A stretch of DNA of 64,000 bases from DP-36 sp036004365 (GCA_036004365.1 DASYRN010000200.1:5766-69765), one strand, 5' to 3'. Shown: positions 33,720 to 47,170, counted from the first letter of the stretch. The notes: generated by a model from the sequence alone, not told the origin. Translations and numbers: made by a program.

Positions 33720-36700
33720 ATGGCATTTCAAGTGCCCAATAACTTAAGATTTCACCGTAATTTCGGTCACATCAAGAAGATCATCGATCTTCCTAATCTT
33801 ATTGAGATTCAGAAGAACTCCTACAATCTCTTCCTGCAGAAAGATGTTGCCCCTGATCAACGGGAAAATGTAGGCCTCCAAGGCGTCTTTAAATCGGTCT
33901 TCCCGATCAAAGACTTTAACGAGACATCCTCGCTGGAGTTTGTCAGCTACAACCTCGGAGAGCCAAAGTACGATGTGGAAGAGTGTCACCAGCGGGGCAT
34001 GACGTATGCTGCGCCTTTGAAAGTTACCGTCCGGCTTGTCCTTTTCGATGTCGATTCCCATACCGGAAGCCGCAACATAAGAAACGTCAAGGAGCAAGAG
34101 GTCTACTTCGGCGAAATTCCGTTGATGACGCGGAACGGCACTTTCATGGTCAATGGTACGGAGCGCGTGATTGTCAGCCAACTCCACCGCTCACCGGGAG
34201 TCTTCTTCGAGCACGACAAAGGAAAGACTCATGCGAGCGGTAAGTTCCTCTACTCTGCTCGCATTATTCCTTACCGGGGCTCGTGGATCGATTTTGAGTT
34301 TGATCCTCGGGATATCCTCTACGTTCGGATCGATCGGAGACGGAAATTCCATGCTACCGTGTTGCTGCGGGCGTTGGGGATGACCACGGAGGATCTCCTC
34401 AATTATTTTCATAAGAGCGACACGGTCGTTTTCGACGGAAAGAAGCCTCTCTTAGTTTTCAAGCCCGACCAGCTTGTGGGGGCAAAGGCTGCTGCGGACG
34501 TTCGTGATCCCAAGACCAATGAGCTCATTGTCAAAGAAGGGCGGAAATTTACTCGAGCCTTGATCCGCCAGATGGAGCAGTCCAGGATCAAGCATGTTCC
34601 CATCGAATGGGAAGATGTCCTAGGGAGGATTTCTGCGCATGAAGTCCGTGATCCTGAAACCGGCAAAGTTCTGGTGGAGTGCAATCAGGAGATCACACGG
34701 GATAAATTGGATCTGATTAGAGAAAAGGGAATCTCTCAAACCGAAGTCCTCTTTATCGATGATTCTCATGTAGGCCCCTACCTGCGCAACACCTTGCTGC
34801 AAGACCGTATCCACTCTCCGGAAGAGGCGGTGCTGGAAATATATCGCAGGCTCCGACCCGGTGATCCTCCCACTAAAGAGTCGGCCACCAATTATTTCAA
34901 TAATCTCTTTTTCAACCCCGACCGCTATGACCTTTCGAAAGTGGGCCGGCTTAAATTGAATCACCGGCTCAAACTCAATGTACCCTTGGAACAAGGGACG
35001 CTCCGCAAGGAAGACATTCTCGAGGTGGTCCGTTACCTCATGGAGCTGCGGAACGGAAACGGCTCTGTCGATGACATTGATCACCTTGGCAATCGGCGGG
35101 TGCGGGCCGTGGGAGAGCTCGTGGAGAACCACTTTCGCGTCGGGCTCGTAAGAATGGAGCGGGCGATCAAAGAGAAGATGAGCCTGCAAGACATAGAGAC
35201 GCTCATGCCCCAAGAGCTGATCAACTATAAGCCGGTCTCTGCATCGCTCAAAGAGTTCTTTGGCTCGAGCCAACTCTCTCAATTCATGGATCAAACCAAT
35301 CCGCTTTCAGAGATTACCCACAAGAGGCGTCTCTCAGCTCTAGGTCCGGGCGGGCTCACGCGGGAGCGGGCCGGATTCGAAGTGCGGGACGTGCATCCCA
35401 CGCACTATGGGAGAGTCTGTCCGATTGAGACCCCGGAAGGGCCCAATATCGGTCTTATCGCCTCTTTAACGACCTACGCGAGGGTGAACGAATATGGCTT
35501 CATCGAGACGCCCTACCGCGAGGTCGAAAACGGCCGCGTCACCGATCGGATTCGGTATCTCTCGGCGCTTGAGGAGGAAGATCACGTCATTGCCCAGGCA
35601 AATGCCCCGATCGACAGCCGGGGCAATTTTACTGCGGATCTCGTCTCTGCGCGTAAGGGCGGCGAGTTTGTCATGGCGCGACCCGAAGATGTCGATTTTA
35701 TGGACGTCTCTCCCAATCAGTTGGTGAGTGTCGCTGCCTCTCTGATTCCTTTCCTCGAAAATGATGACGCTAACCGAGCCCTCATGGGATCCAACATGCA
35801 GCGCCAAGCCGTCCCCTTGCTACGCACGGAAGCTCCTCTGGTCGGTACGGGTATGGAAAAGGTTGTGGCACGCGACTCCGGTGTCACTGTCGTCGCTCGC
35901 AGGGATGGAGTGGTGGAGAGCGTGGATTCCACCCGGATTGTCGTCAAGGCCGATCGACCCTCCGGCTCCCGTGATACTGGGGTCGATATTTACAACCTGG
36001 TCAAGTACCAGCGCTCCAATCAGAATACCTGCATCAACCAGAGATCGATCGTGGTTGTGGGGGATCATGTGAAGGCCGGGGATGTCATTGCCGACGGACC
36101 TTCTACGGAGATGGGTGAGCTTGCCTTGGGCCGAAATATCCTCGTCGCTCTGATGCCTTGGGGGGGCTACAATTTTGAGGATTCCATTCTAATCAATGAA
36201 CGCGTGGTGAAAGAGGATATCTTTACCTCACTCCATATTGAAGAATTCGAGTGTGTTTCACGTGACACCAAGCTTGGACCCGAAGAGATTACCCGAGATA
36301 TTCCTAATGTCGGCGATGAAGCGCTAACGGATCTGGACGAGAGCGGCATTATCCGGATCGGTGCGGAAGTGAAACCGGGTGATATCCTCGTGGGCAAGAT
36401 CACGCCGAAAGGAGAGACTCAACTCTCTCCCGAAGAGAAGCTCTTGCGCGCCATTTTTGGCGAAAAGGCTGGAGAGGTTCGGGATACTTCTCTTAGAGTT
36501 CCGCCGGGAGTCGAAGGAACCGTCATCAATGTGCGGATCTTCTCGCGCAAGGGAATCGGCAAGGACGAAAGAAGCAAGGTTATTGAAGATGAGGAAATTG
36601 CCCGCCTCAGAAAGGATCAGCAGGATGAGGTTCGAATTATTGAAGAGGGAGCCCTCAAAAGGTTGAAAAAGCTTCTGGTAGGCCGTCGAGCGGCGACGCG

Positions 36701-37829
36701 TGTTAGCGATGATAATCGCAAGGTCCTTTTGAATAAGGGCAAGGAGATCACTGAAGAAGACCTGGAACAGATTCCCCTCGCCTATTGGGGAGAGATCCGA
36801 GTCGATAACGAATCTGTAGAAGCTGAACTGAAGCGGATTGTCGAGAGCACCACGGAACAGATCGAGCTGTTGAAAGTCGTCTTCCAGGACAAAATCAACA
36901 AACTCAAAGGCGGAGACGAACTTCCTCCCGGGGTGATCAAGATGGTCAAGGTCTTCGTTGCCATCAAACGCAAACTTCAGGTGGGCGACAAAATGGCGGG
37001 TCGACACGGCAATAAAGGAGTCATCTCACGCATCCTCCCGGAAGAGGACATGCCGTATTTGGAGGACGGGACTCCGGTGGACATTGTCTTGAATCCCTTG
37101 GGGGTGCCGTCGAGAATGAACGTGGGGCAGATTCTGGAGGCTCACCTAGGTTGGGCGGCTCGGAGCCTGGGGCAACAGATCCAGGAGCTATTGGATCACG
37201 ATGGAAAGGTAGAGGCGGATTCGGTTCGTCGACGACTCAAAGAGTTCCTTACGTCGCGGGAGACGAGTGAGTTTCTCGATGGCATCAAAGACCAGGATCT
37301 ACTGAAGCTGGCGGAAAAATATCGCCGGGGCATCTATATGGTCTCGCCCGTCTTCGATGGGGCAACAGAGGAGGAGATATTCAATCTCCTAAGGAAAGCC
37401 GGGCTCCCAGCGACCGGGCAGGCGACGTTGTTCGATGGCCGGAGCGGACAGCCCTTTGACGGGAAGGTCACGGTCGGGGTCATGTATATAATGAAGCTCC
37501 ACCATCTGGTGGACGACAAGATCCACGCGCGTTCTACTGGACCCTACTCTCTTGTGACTCAGCAGCCGCTCGGCGGAAAAGCCCAGTTTGGCGGACAGCG
37601 ATTAGGGGAGATGGAGGTCTGGGCTCTAGAGGCTTATGGGGCGGCCTACACGCTCCAGGAGATGCTTACTGTCAAATCCGATGATGTGGTGGGTCGGACG
37701 CGCATGTACGAGGCGATCGTCAAAGGTGAAAACCTGCTCGAGCCCGGCTTGCCCGAGTCGTTCAATGTCATGGTGAAAGAGCTGCAGAGCCTGGGTTTGG
37801 ATGTGAATCTCGTGGAGGAGAAAAGCTAA
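33720..37829 (+). CDS. rpoB: RNA polymerase beta subunit
   Basis: 1369 residues, the long proteobacterial-type form. Conserved regions in order: SSLEFVSYNLGEPKYDVEEC, GTFMVNGTERVIVSQLHRSPG, the rifampicin-pocket segment FFGSSQLSQFMDQTNPLSEITHKRRLSALGPGGLTRERAG (wild-type at the usual D, H and S positions), ETPEGPNIGLI, GRNILVALMPWGGYNFEDSILI, KMAGRHGNKGVIS and TVGVMYIMKLHHLVDDKIHARS. Catalytic core with RpoC. ATG preceded by AGAGGAGAAACC. Starts 66 nt after rplL. Confidence 0.99.
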   Translation: MAFQVPNNLRFHRNFGHIKKIIDLPNLIEIQKNSYNLFLQKDVAPDQRENVGLQGVFKSVFPIKDFNETSSLEFVSYNLGEPKYDVEECHQRGMTYAAPLKVTVRLVLFDVDSHTGSRNIRNVKEQEVYFGEIPLMTRNGTFMVNGTERVIVSQLHRSPGVFFEHDKGKTHASGKFLYSARIIPYRGSWIDFEFDPRDILYVRIDRRRKFHATVLLRALGMTTEDLLNYFHKSDTVVFDGKKPLLVFKPDQLVGAKAAADVRDPKTNELIVKEGRKFTRALIRQMEQSRIKHVPIEWEDVLGRISAHEVRDPETGKVLVECNQEITRDKLDLIREKGISQTEVLFIDDSHVGPYLRNTLLQDRIHSPEEAVLEIYRRLRPGDPPTKESATNYFNNLFFNPDRYDLSKVGRLKLNHRLKLNVPLEQGTLRKEDILEVVRYLMELRNGNGSVDDIDHLGNRRVRAVGELVENHFRVGLVRMERAIKEKMSLQDIETLMPQELINYKPVSASLKEFFGSSQLSQFMDQTNPLSEITHKRRLSALGPGGLTRERAGFEVRDVHPTHYGRVCPIETPEGPNIGLIASLTTYARVNEYGFIETPYREVENGRVTDRIRYLSALEEEDHVIAQANAPIDSRGNFTADLVSARKGGEFVMARPEDVDFMDVSPNQLVSVAASLIPFLENDDANRALMGSNMQRQAVPLLRTEAPLVGTGMEKVVARDSGVTVVARRDGVVESVDSTRIVVKADRPSGSRDTGVDIYNLVKYQRSNQNTCINQRSIVVVGDHVKAGDVIADGPSTEMGELALGRNILVALMPWGGYNFEDSILINERVVKEDIFTSLHIEEFECVSRDTKLGPEEITRDIPNVGDEALTDLDESGIIRIGAEVKPGDILVGKITPKGETQLSPEEKLLRAIFGEKAGEVRDTSLRVPPGVEGTVINVRIFSRKGIGKDERSKVIEDEEIARLRKDQQDEVRIIEEGALKRLKKLLVGRRAATRVSDDNRKVLLNKGKEITEEDLEQIPLAYWGEIRVDNESVEAELKRIVESTTEQIELLKVVFQDKINKLKGGDELPPGVIKMVKVFVAIKRKLQVGDKMAGRHGNKGVISRILPEEDMPYLEDGTPVDIVLNPLGVPSRMNVGQILEAHLGWAARSLGQQIQELLDHDGKVEADSVRRRLKEFLTSRETSEFLDGIKDQDLLKLAEKYRRGIYMVSPVFDGATEEEIFNLLRKAGLPATGQATLFDGRSGQPFDGKVTVGVMYIMKLHHLVDDKIHARSTGPYSLVTQQPLGGKAQFGGQRLGEMEVWALEAYGAAYTLQEMLTVKSDDVVGRTRMYEAIVKGENLLEPGLPESFNVMVKELQSLGLDVNLVEEKS

Positions 37830-37834
37830 AATCG

Positions 37835-37887
37835 TTCAGCCGTTCAGGTTGTTTAAATGATTTGGACGATTGATTTGAACGTTTGAA
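37835..37887 (+). repeat. Palindrome in rpoB-rpoC spacer
   Basis: TTCAGCCGTTCA (37835-37846) faces TGAACGTTTGAA (37876-37887), 10 of 12 paired. The 71-nt spacer is almost wholly made of CGTTCA/GATTTGA-like words. It ends just before the rpoC ribosome-binding site TGAGGTG. Confidence 0.55.
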
Positions 37888-37900
37888 ATGAGGTGATCCA

Positions 37901-42031
<4,131 letters not shown>

Positions 42032-42035
42032 CTCT

Positions 42036-42064
42036 TTGACATTGCTCGCGGTGTCTGTTAATCA
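42036..42064 (+). promoter_or_regulatory. Possible promoter of str gene group
   Basis: A perfect TTGACA at 42036-42041 in the 104-nt rpoC-rpsL gap, 17-nt spacer, then weak TAATCA (42059-42064). This is the one long superoperon gap in which I saw no palindrome. Confidence 0.4.
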
Positions 42065-42135
42065 TAAAAGTTTTACGGAGAAAAAATAGAGCTGAAGTTC
42101 CAAACAACCGTGGAAAATTTTTGGCCAGAGAAGAG

Positions 42136-42507
42136 ATGCCGACGATCAATCAGCTAGTGCGTTTCAGCCGGGAGCAACAGAGGAGGAAGAACACCGCCCC
42201 CGCGCTGCAGGGATGTCCTCAAAAGAGAGGCGTGTGTACGCGTGTTTATACCACGACTCCGAAAAAGCCGAACTCGGCCTTACGGAAGGTGGCGCGGGTC
42301 CGGCTCACTAACAGCATAGAGGTGACCTCCTATATCCCGGGAGTAGGGCACAATCTACAGGAGCACTCGGTGGTGTTGATCCGTGGAGGTCGGGTGAAAG
42401 ACCTGCCAGGCGTGCGATATCATATCATTCGCGGAACCCTGGATTCGATCGGTGTCCAAGAGCGACGACAGAGTCGCTCCAAATACGGCGCCAAAAGGCC
42501 AAAGTAA
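42136..42507 (+). CDS. rpsL: 30S ribosomal protein S12
   Basis: 123 residues from MPTINQLVRFSREQQRRKN at 42136, preceded by GAGAAGAG; an upstream in-frame TTG at 42121 is not needed. Decoding-centre protein. The streptomycin-relevant loops TTPKKPNSALRKVARV and PGVGHNLQEHSVVLIRGGRVKDLPGV carry the usual lysines, so no resistance change is visible. Followed 6 nt later by rpsG. Confidence 0.98.
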   Translation: MPTINQLVRFSREQQRRKNTAPALQGCPQKRGVCTRVYTTTPKKPNSALRKVARVRLTNSIEVTSYIPGVGHNLQEHSVVLIRGGRVKDLPGVRYHIIRGTLDSIGVQERRQSRSKYGAKRPK

Positions 42508-42513
42508 ACCAAG

Positions 42514-42984
42514 ATGCCGCGCAAGGGAGAAGTAAAAAAAAGGGAGGGTTTACCGGATCCCAAATATGGAGACAAGCTGGTAGCCAAGTTTATCAACACG
42601 GTTATGAGGCAGGGCAAGAAGAGCGTGGCGGAGCGGATCTTGTATGACTCTCTCGATATCGTCACGGCTAAGATCAAAGAGGATTCTTTGGCGGTATTTA
42701 AGAGAGCCTTGGACAACGTGAAGCCGGTTGTCGAAGTGCGTTCCCGGCGAGTCGGGGGCGCTACCTATCAGGTTCCGGTTGAGGTTCGGCCGCAGCGGCG
42801 CATTTCTCTGAGCATGCGTTGGCTGCTCGAATCAGCCCGGCAGCGAAGCGAAAAATCGATGGAAGACAGGCTCGCCGGGGAGCTGATGGATGCGGCGAAT
42901 AACCGCGGAGGAGCGGTAAAGAAAAAGGAAGATACCCATCGCATGGCGGAGGCCAACAGGGCCTTTGCCCATTACCGGTGGTAG
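42514..42984 (+). CDS. rpsG: 30S ribosomal protein S7
   Basis: 156 residues. Head-assembly initiator of the small subunit, at the E site; in E. coli also the repressor of the str operon. MPRKGEVKKREGLPDPKYGDKLVAKFINTVMRQGKKS, VEVRSRRVGGATYQVPVEVRPQRR and MAEANRAFAHYRW are typical. Ends the rpsL-rpsG pair; a terminator-like hairpin follows before fusA. Confidence 0.98.
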   Translation: MPRKGEVKKREGLPDPKYGDKLVAKFINTVMRQGKKSVAERILYDSLDIVTAKIKEDSLAVFKRALDNVKPVVEVRSRRVGGATYQVPVEVRPQRRISLSMRWLLESARQRSEKSMEDRLAGELMDAANNRGGAVKKKEDTHRMAEANRAFAHYRW

Positions 42985-43010
42985 TTCATTTAGGAGTTTA
43001 TAGAGAGAAG

Positions 43011-43038
43011 GGAGGCGGTTCGACCGCCTCCTTTTTTT
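43011..43038 (+). terminator. Rho-independent terminator between rpsG and fusA
   Basis: GGAGGCGGT (43011-43019) pairs perfectly with ACCGCCTCC (43023-43031) around TCG, followed by seven T (43032-43038). fusA begins 13 nt later. The best terminator in the window, in mid-operon, so either it attenuates fusA or fusA has its own start; I see no promoter between. Confidence 0.85.
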
Positions 43039-43051
43039 CCACCGAGATATC

Positions 43052-45133
43052 ATGGCAAGAACAGTTTCGCTAGATAAGACCCGCAATATCGGCATTATGG
43101 CTCACATTGATGCGGGAAAGACCACAACGACCGAGAGAATTCTCTACTATACGGGAATCAACTATAAGATCGGCGAGGTACACGAAGGAACCGCCACGAT
43201 GGACTGGATGGTTCAAGAACAGGAGCGCGGGATCACCATCACTTCAGCGGCGACCACGTGCCTCTGGCGCGATCACCGAATCAATATTATCGATACTCCC
43301 GGTCATGTCGACTTTACCATTGAGGTCGAGCGCTCGCTGAGAGTTCTCGATGGAGCCGTCGCCGTGTTTTGTTCTGTCGGGGGTGTTGAGCCTCAAACGG
43401 AGACCGTTTGGCGCCAGGCGGATAAATACGGGGTTCCGCGCATCGCTTTTGTCAACAAGATGGATCGGCTTGGGGCTGACTTCTTTCGCGTGGTGCGAAT
43501 GATCCAAGAGCGTTTGGGTGCTCGGCCGATTCCGGTGCAGATCCCTATAGGCGCTGAGGATCGTTTTAGAGGCGTGATCGACCTGCTCCAGATGAAGGCG
43601 ATCCTGTGGGAAGAGGAGAGTCTTGGAGCGAGATACCGGGTGGAACCCATTCCCGCTGAACAGCTCGGCCAAGCCGAAGAGTATCGGGAGAAATTGCTCG
43701 AGGCCCTAGCGGACGGTAATGAATCCATAATGGAAAAATATTTGAACGGGCAGGAGATCGGAGAGACCGAGCTCCGCGCCGCGATCCGTAAAGCCGGCCT
43801 TGAACTTAAATTAGTTCCAGTCCTCTGCGGCGCCGCCTTCAGAAACAAGGGGGTTCAGCCTCTGCTTGATGCTGTCGTCGACTATCTTCCGTCGCCTTCA
43901 GATATTCCTCCCGTGAAGGGCAAACATCCGACTTCGCAGAAGGAAGAAACACGACCCGCCAGGGATGATGCGCCCTTTTCGGCCCTGGCCTTTAAGATCA
44001 TGACGGATCCTTTTGTCGGCACGCTGACGTTTTTCCGAGTGTATTCGGGGGCGCTGTTCTCGGGGTCTAGCGTCTATAACTCGTCCAAAGGAAAACGGGA
44101 GAGGATCGGCCGTCTGTTAAAGATGCATGCGAACAAACGCGAAGAGATCAAAGAGGTCTATGCTGGCGATATCGCCGCCGCGGTGGGACTGAGAACGGCC
44201 ACGACCGGAGACACGCTCTGTGATGAGAATCATCCGATCATTCTAGAGGCGATCGAGTTCCCCGAGCCGGTCATTTCGATCGCTATTGAACCGAAGAGCA
44301 AGGCCGATCAGGAAAAACTCGGGCTTTCGCTGCAGAAACTGGCGACGGAGGATCCGTCTTTTAGAGTCCGCACGGACCAGGAGACGGGACAGACCATCAT
44401 CTCCGGGATGGGAGAGCTGCACTTGGAGATCATCGTGGATCGGCTCCTCAGGGAATTCAGCGTGGGAGCGAATGTCGGCAAGCCGCAGGTCGCCTATAAA
44501 GAGACAATCCGCAAGATGGCCGAACAGGAAGGGAAGTTCATTCGCCAGACGGGAGGTCGAGGACAATACGGGCATGTTTTCCTTAGAGTGGAGCCGCAAC
44601 AGCCCGGGAGCGGCTTTGAGTTTGTCAATGCGATCAAAGGGGGATCGATTCCACGGGAATACATCCCGGCTGTCGAAAAGGGAGTCAAGGAGGCCATGGA
44701 GAACGGCGCTTTGGCCGGCTACCCGATCGTCGATGTCAAAGCCACTCTCTTGGATGGTAGCTACCACGACGTCGACTCTTCGGAGATCGCCTTTAAGATT
44801 GCGGGCTCCATGGCCTTCAAGGCTGCGGTCAGCAAGGGAAGTCCAGTGCTGCTCGAGCCAATTATGGCTGTCGAAGTCGTTGTGCCCGAAGAGTTCATGG
44901 GCGAGGTCATCGGAGATATTAATGCTCGGCGCGGAAAGGTGCTCGGAATGGATTCACGCCCTGCGGCTCAGGTCATTGAGGCGCGAGTCCCTCTCGCAGA
45001 GATGTTCGGCTACGCGACGGATTTGCGTTCTATGACCCAGGGTAGAGCGACCTACACCATGCAGTTTTCCCACTATGAACCTGTGCCCGCGACGATTTCC
45101 GAAGAGATTAGTGCAAAGGCTATTGGGCTCTAG
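43052..45133 (+). CDS. fusA: Elongation factor G
   Basis: 693 residues. Ribosomal translocase. G1 loop AHIDAGKT at 17-24, switch region QERGITITSAATTC, DTPGHVDF, NKMDRLGAD; domains II-V follow, including the domain IV segment QTGGRGQYGHVFLRVEP whose tip enters the A site. The ribosome-binding site is poor (GAG only), since the sequence just upstream is the terminator arm. Next gene is rpsJ, with no tuf between them. Confidence 0.98.
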   Translation: MARTVSLDKTRNIGIMAHIDAGKTTTTERILYYTGINYKIGEVHEGTATMDWMVQEQERGITITSAATTCLWRDHRINIIDTPGHVDFTIEVERSLRVLDGAVAVFCSVGGVEPQTETVWRQADKYGVPRIAFVNKMDRLGADFFRVVRMIQERLGARPIPVQIPIGAEDRFRGVIDLLQMKAILWEEESLGARYRVEPIPAEQLGQAEEYREKLLEALADGNESIMEKYLNGQEIGETELRAAIRKAGLELKLVPVLCGAAFRNKGVQPLLDAVVDYLPSPSDIPPVKGKHPTSQKEETRPARDDAPFSALAFKIMTDPFVGTLTFFRVYSGALFSGSSVYNSSKGKRERIGRLLKMHANKREEIKEVYAGDIAAAVGLRTATTGDTLCDENHPIILEAIEFPEPVISIAIEPKSKADQEKLGLSLQKLATEDPSFRVRTDQETGQTIISGMGELHLEIIVDRLLREFSVGANVGKPQVAYKETIRKMAEQEGKFIRQTGGRGQYGHVFLRVEPQQPGSGFEFVNAIKGGSIPREYIPAVEKGVKEAMENGALAGYPIVDVKATLLDGSYHDVDSSEIAFKIAGSMAFKAAVSKGSPVLLEPIMAVEVVVPEEFMGEVIGDINARRGKVLGMDSRPAAQVIEARVPLAEMFGYATDLRSMTQGRATYTMQFSHYEPVPATISEEISAKAIGL

Positions 45134-45168
45134 TATACGACTCGATCGTTTGCAGTTTCGGACTAGGC

Positions 45169-45477
45169 ATGAACGAAAAGATTCGGATTCGGCTCAAGGC
45201 TTACGATCACCGCGTATTGGACCAAGCGGTCGGGGAGATCGTAGAGACCGTCAAGCGCACCGGCGGAAGAGTCGCCGGGCCTATTCCTTTACCTACGAGG
45301 ATCGAACGATTTACGGTCAACCGGTCCCCTCATGTGGATAAAAAGTCCAGAGAGCAGTTTGAAATTCGTACCCATAAGAGGCTTTTGGATATTCTCGAAC
45401 CGACTCAGCAGACCATCGATGCTTTGGGGAAATTGGATCTGGCTGCGGGTGTGGATGTAGAGATCAAACTCCAATGA
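45169..45477 (+). CDS. rpsJ: 30S ribosomal protein S10
   Basis: 102 residues. Head protein and NusE antitermination partner that contacts NusG. KIRIRLKAYDHRVLDQAV, GPIPLPTRIERFTVNRSPHVDKKSREQFEIRTHKRLLDI are standard. First gene of the S10 cluster, 35 nt after fusA. Confidence 0.98.
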   Translation: MNEKIRIRLKAYDHRVLDQAVGEIVETVKRTGGRVAGPIPLPTRIERFTVNRSPHVDKKSREQFEIRTHKRLLDILEPTQQTIDALGKLDLAAGVDVEIKLQ

Positions 45478-45485
45478 GAAAATGA

Positions 45486-45525
45486 AGTATTGGATGATTC
45501 CTCATTACTCCATCAATCCAGTACT
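45486..45525 (+). repeat. Palindrome in rpsJ-rplC spacer
   Basis: AGTATTGGAT (45486-45495) pairs with ATCCAGTACT (45516-45525), 9 of 10, across a 20-nt loop. The spacer repeats TTGGAT/ATCCA-type words. Confidence 0.5.
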
Positions 45526-45542
45526 CCAATTCTATTTTGATT

Positions 45543-46181
45543 ATGACTGGACTCATAGGCAAAAAACTTGGGATGACGCAGCTCTTTAGCGCGGACGGCA
45601 GCGTTGTGCCCGTCACAGTGATCGAGACCGGCCCGTGTGTCGTCGTACAGAAACGGGAAGCAGGCAGGGACGGATACAGTGCGCTTCAGCTCGGGTTTGG
45701 AACGAAAAAGGGCCAGAGGGTGAATAAACCGGAGCAGGGGCATCTCAAGAAAGTGGGTAAGGGCGCCTTTCAGGTGCTGCGTGAATTTCGCTCCGAGGAT
45801 CTGTCGCCGTACGAAGTAGGACAGGAGATTAAGGTTTCGGATATGTTCAAGACGGGGGATCGCGTTGATGTCACCGGTACTTCAAAGGGAAGGGGTTTTG
45901 CCGGGGTCATCAAGCGGTGGGGCTTCGGAGGGTTTCCCGGCTCGCATGGAACCCATGAGTATTTTCGTCACGGCGGATCTATCGGAAACCGCTCTTTTCC
46001 CGGTCGTGTTTTCAAGGGGAAAAGAATGGCGGGTCAGTGGGGGAATGAAAAGATATCGGTGCAGAATCTTGAAGTGATGGATGTCCGAGCCGAGGGAAAT
46101 CTACTTCTGCTCAGAGGAGCTGTGCCGGGATCGAGGGGAAAGGTGCTTTTGATCCGGCGTACTGTTAAGCGGGGAAAATAA
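45543..46181 (+). CDS. rplC: 50S ribosomal protein L3
   Basis: 212 residues from ATG 45543 (MTGLIGKKLGMTQLFSADG); a TTG at 45537 is also in frame. Early assembly protein near the peptidyl-transferase centre. VTGTSKGRGFAGVIKRWGF and HGGSIGNRSFPGRVFKGKRMAGQWG contain the conserved loop. No ribosome-binding site is evident; the preceding palindrome occupies the leader. Confidence 0.97.
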   Translation: MTGLIGKKLGMTQLFSADGSVVPVTVIETGPCVVVQKREAGRDGYSALQLGFGTKKGQRVNKPEQGHLKKVGKGAFQVLREFRSEDLSPYEVGQEIKVSDMFKTGDRVDVTGTSKGRGFAGVIKRWGFGGFPGSHGTHEYFRHGGSIGNRSFPGRVFKGKRMAGQWGNEKISVQNLEVMDVRAEGNLLLLRGAVPGSRGKVLLIRRTVKRGK

Positions 46182-46183
46182 AA

Positions 46184-46780
46184 ATGACCGTACAAGTCAT
46201 CCGTCCTCAGCTTAACGAAGAAATCTTTGCTGCTAGAGTGCGTCCCCACTTGCTCCATCAAACAGTCGTCATGCAGCTCAACAATCGCCGGGCCGGAGCG
46301 GCGTCGACCAAGTCGAAGGGCCTCGTGAGAGGAGGGGGCAAGAAGCCCTGGCGCCAGAAGGGTACTGGGCGGGCACGCGCCGGCAGCATCCGGTCGCCTC
46401 TATGGGTTGGGGGGGGGACCATTTTCGGTCCGCAACCCAGGGACTATTCTTACCGGTTACCCAGGAAGGCGAGGAAGCAGGCCCTGTTCTCGGCGCTGAG
46501 CGTTAAGAACCGGGACGGAAAAATTATCGTTTTGGATAAGTTGGAGTTGGCTGAGGCCAAGACGAAGATCATGCGGCAGATTCTGGATGATCTTAAGATT
46601 ACCAGCGCGCTGATTGTTATACCTGAGCCCGATGAAAAGATCGAACGTTCTTCACGTAATCTTCCTGCGGTCAAGGTGATCCGGGTCGATGGGCTTAACG
46701 TTTACGATCTTTTGCGCCACGAACATCTGATTTTGACCGAAGGGTCGCTTAAGCGTATCGAAGAGAGGTTGGTGGCGTGA
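46184..46780 (+). CDS. rplD: 50S ribosomal protein L4
   Basis: 198 residues. A long loop reaches the polypeptide exit tunnel: GAASTKSKGLVRGGGKKPWRQKGTGRARAGSIRSPLWVGGG carries the conserved KPWRQKGTGRAR. In E. coli L4 also regulates the S10 operon. Starts 2 nt after rplC and overlaps the rplW start by 4 nt. Confidence 0.98.
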   Translation: MTVQVIRPQLNEEIFAARVRPHLLHQTVVMQLNNRRAGAASTKSKGLVRGGGKKPWRQKGTGRARAGSIRSPLWVGGGTIFGPQPRDYSYRLPRKARKQALFSALSVKNRDGKIIVLDKLELAEAKTKIMRQILDDLKITSALIVIPEPDEKIERSSRNLPAVKVIRVDGLNVYDLLRHEHLILTEGSLKRIEERLVA

Positions 46781-47067
46781 AGGATCACCGACAGATCATC
46801 CAGGCGCCTTTGATCACCGAGAAGGGCTCTCTTCTCAGCGAGACGGCCCATCAGGTTCTGTTTAAGGTCCGGCCCGATGCGAACAAGATCGAGGTCAAGA
46901 AGGCGATCGAGACGCTTTTTCATGTCAAGGTGATCAAAGTAAGAATGAGTCGCTATCTTGGAAAGATGAAGAGAGTGGGGAAAAACATGGGCCGCTTGCC
47001 GCAATGGAAAAAGGCCTACGTGACGCTGAGAGACGGCGATAAGATCGACTTCTTCGGAGGCGCCTGA
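46777..47067 (+). CDS. rplW: 50S ribosomal protein L23
   Basis: 96 residues, GTG start overlapping the rplD stop (GTGA). Sits at the tunnel exit and is the docking site for trigger factor and SRP. IIQAPLITEKGSLLSETAHQVLFKVRPDANKIEVKKAIETLF and VKVIKVRMSRYLGKMKRVGK are typical. Confidence 0.98.
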   Translation: MKDHRQIIQAPLITEKGSLLSETAHQVLFKVRPDANKIEVKKAIETLFHVKVIKVRMSRYLGKMKRVGKNMGRLPQWKKAYVTLRDGDKIDFFGGA

Positions 47068-47075
47068 GCTATTTG

Positions 47076-47164
47076 GGATTTTAAATTTCCGATTTTGGAT
47101 TACATCATTCGACTGAGCTCACGACGAAGTCTACAATCGAAAAATCCAAAATCTAGAATCGGAA
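47076..47164 (+). repeat. ATTTTGGATT-family palindrome, rplW-rplB spacer (with insert)
   Basis: Core arms ATTTTGGATT (47092-47101) and AATCCAAAAT (47143-47152), perfect; outer arms TTCCGAT (47087-47093) and ATCGGAA (47158-47164), perfect. The left half 47076-47102 aligns over 27 nt with 50769-50795 and 57434-57460. The loop is about 40 nt, twice that of its relatives, and contains a second palindromic motif TTCGACTGAGCTC...CGAA (47108-47127). Confidence 0.75.
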
Positions 47165-47170
47165 GTTAGA

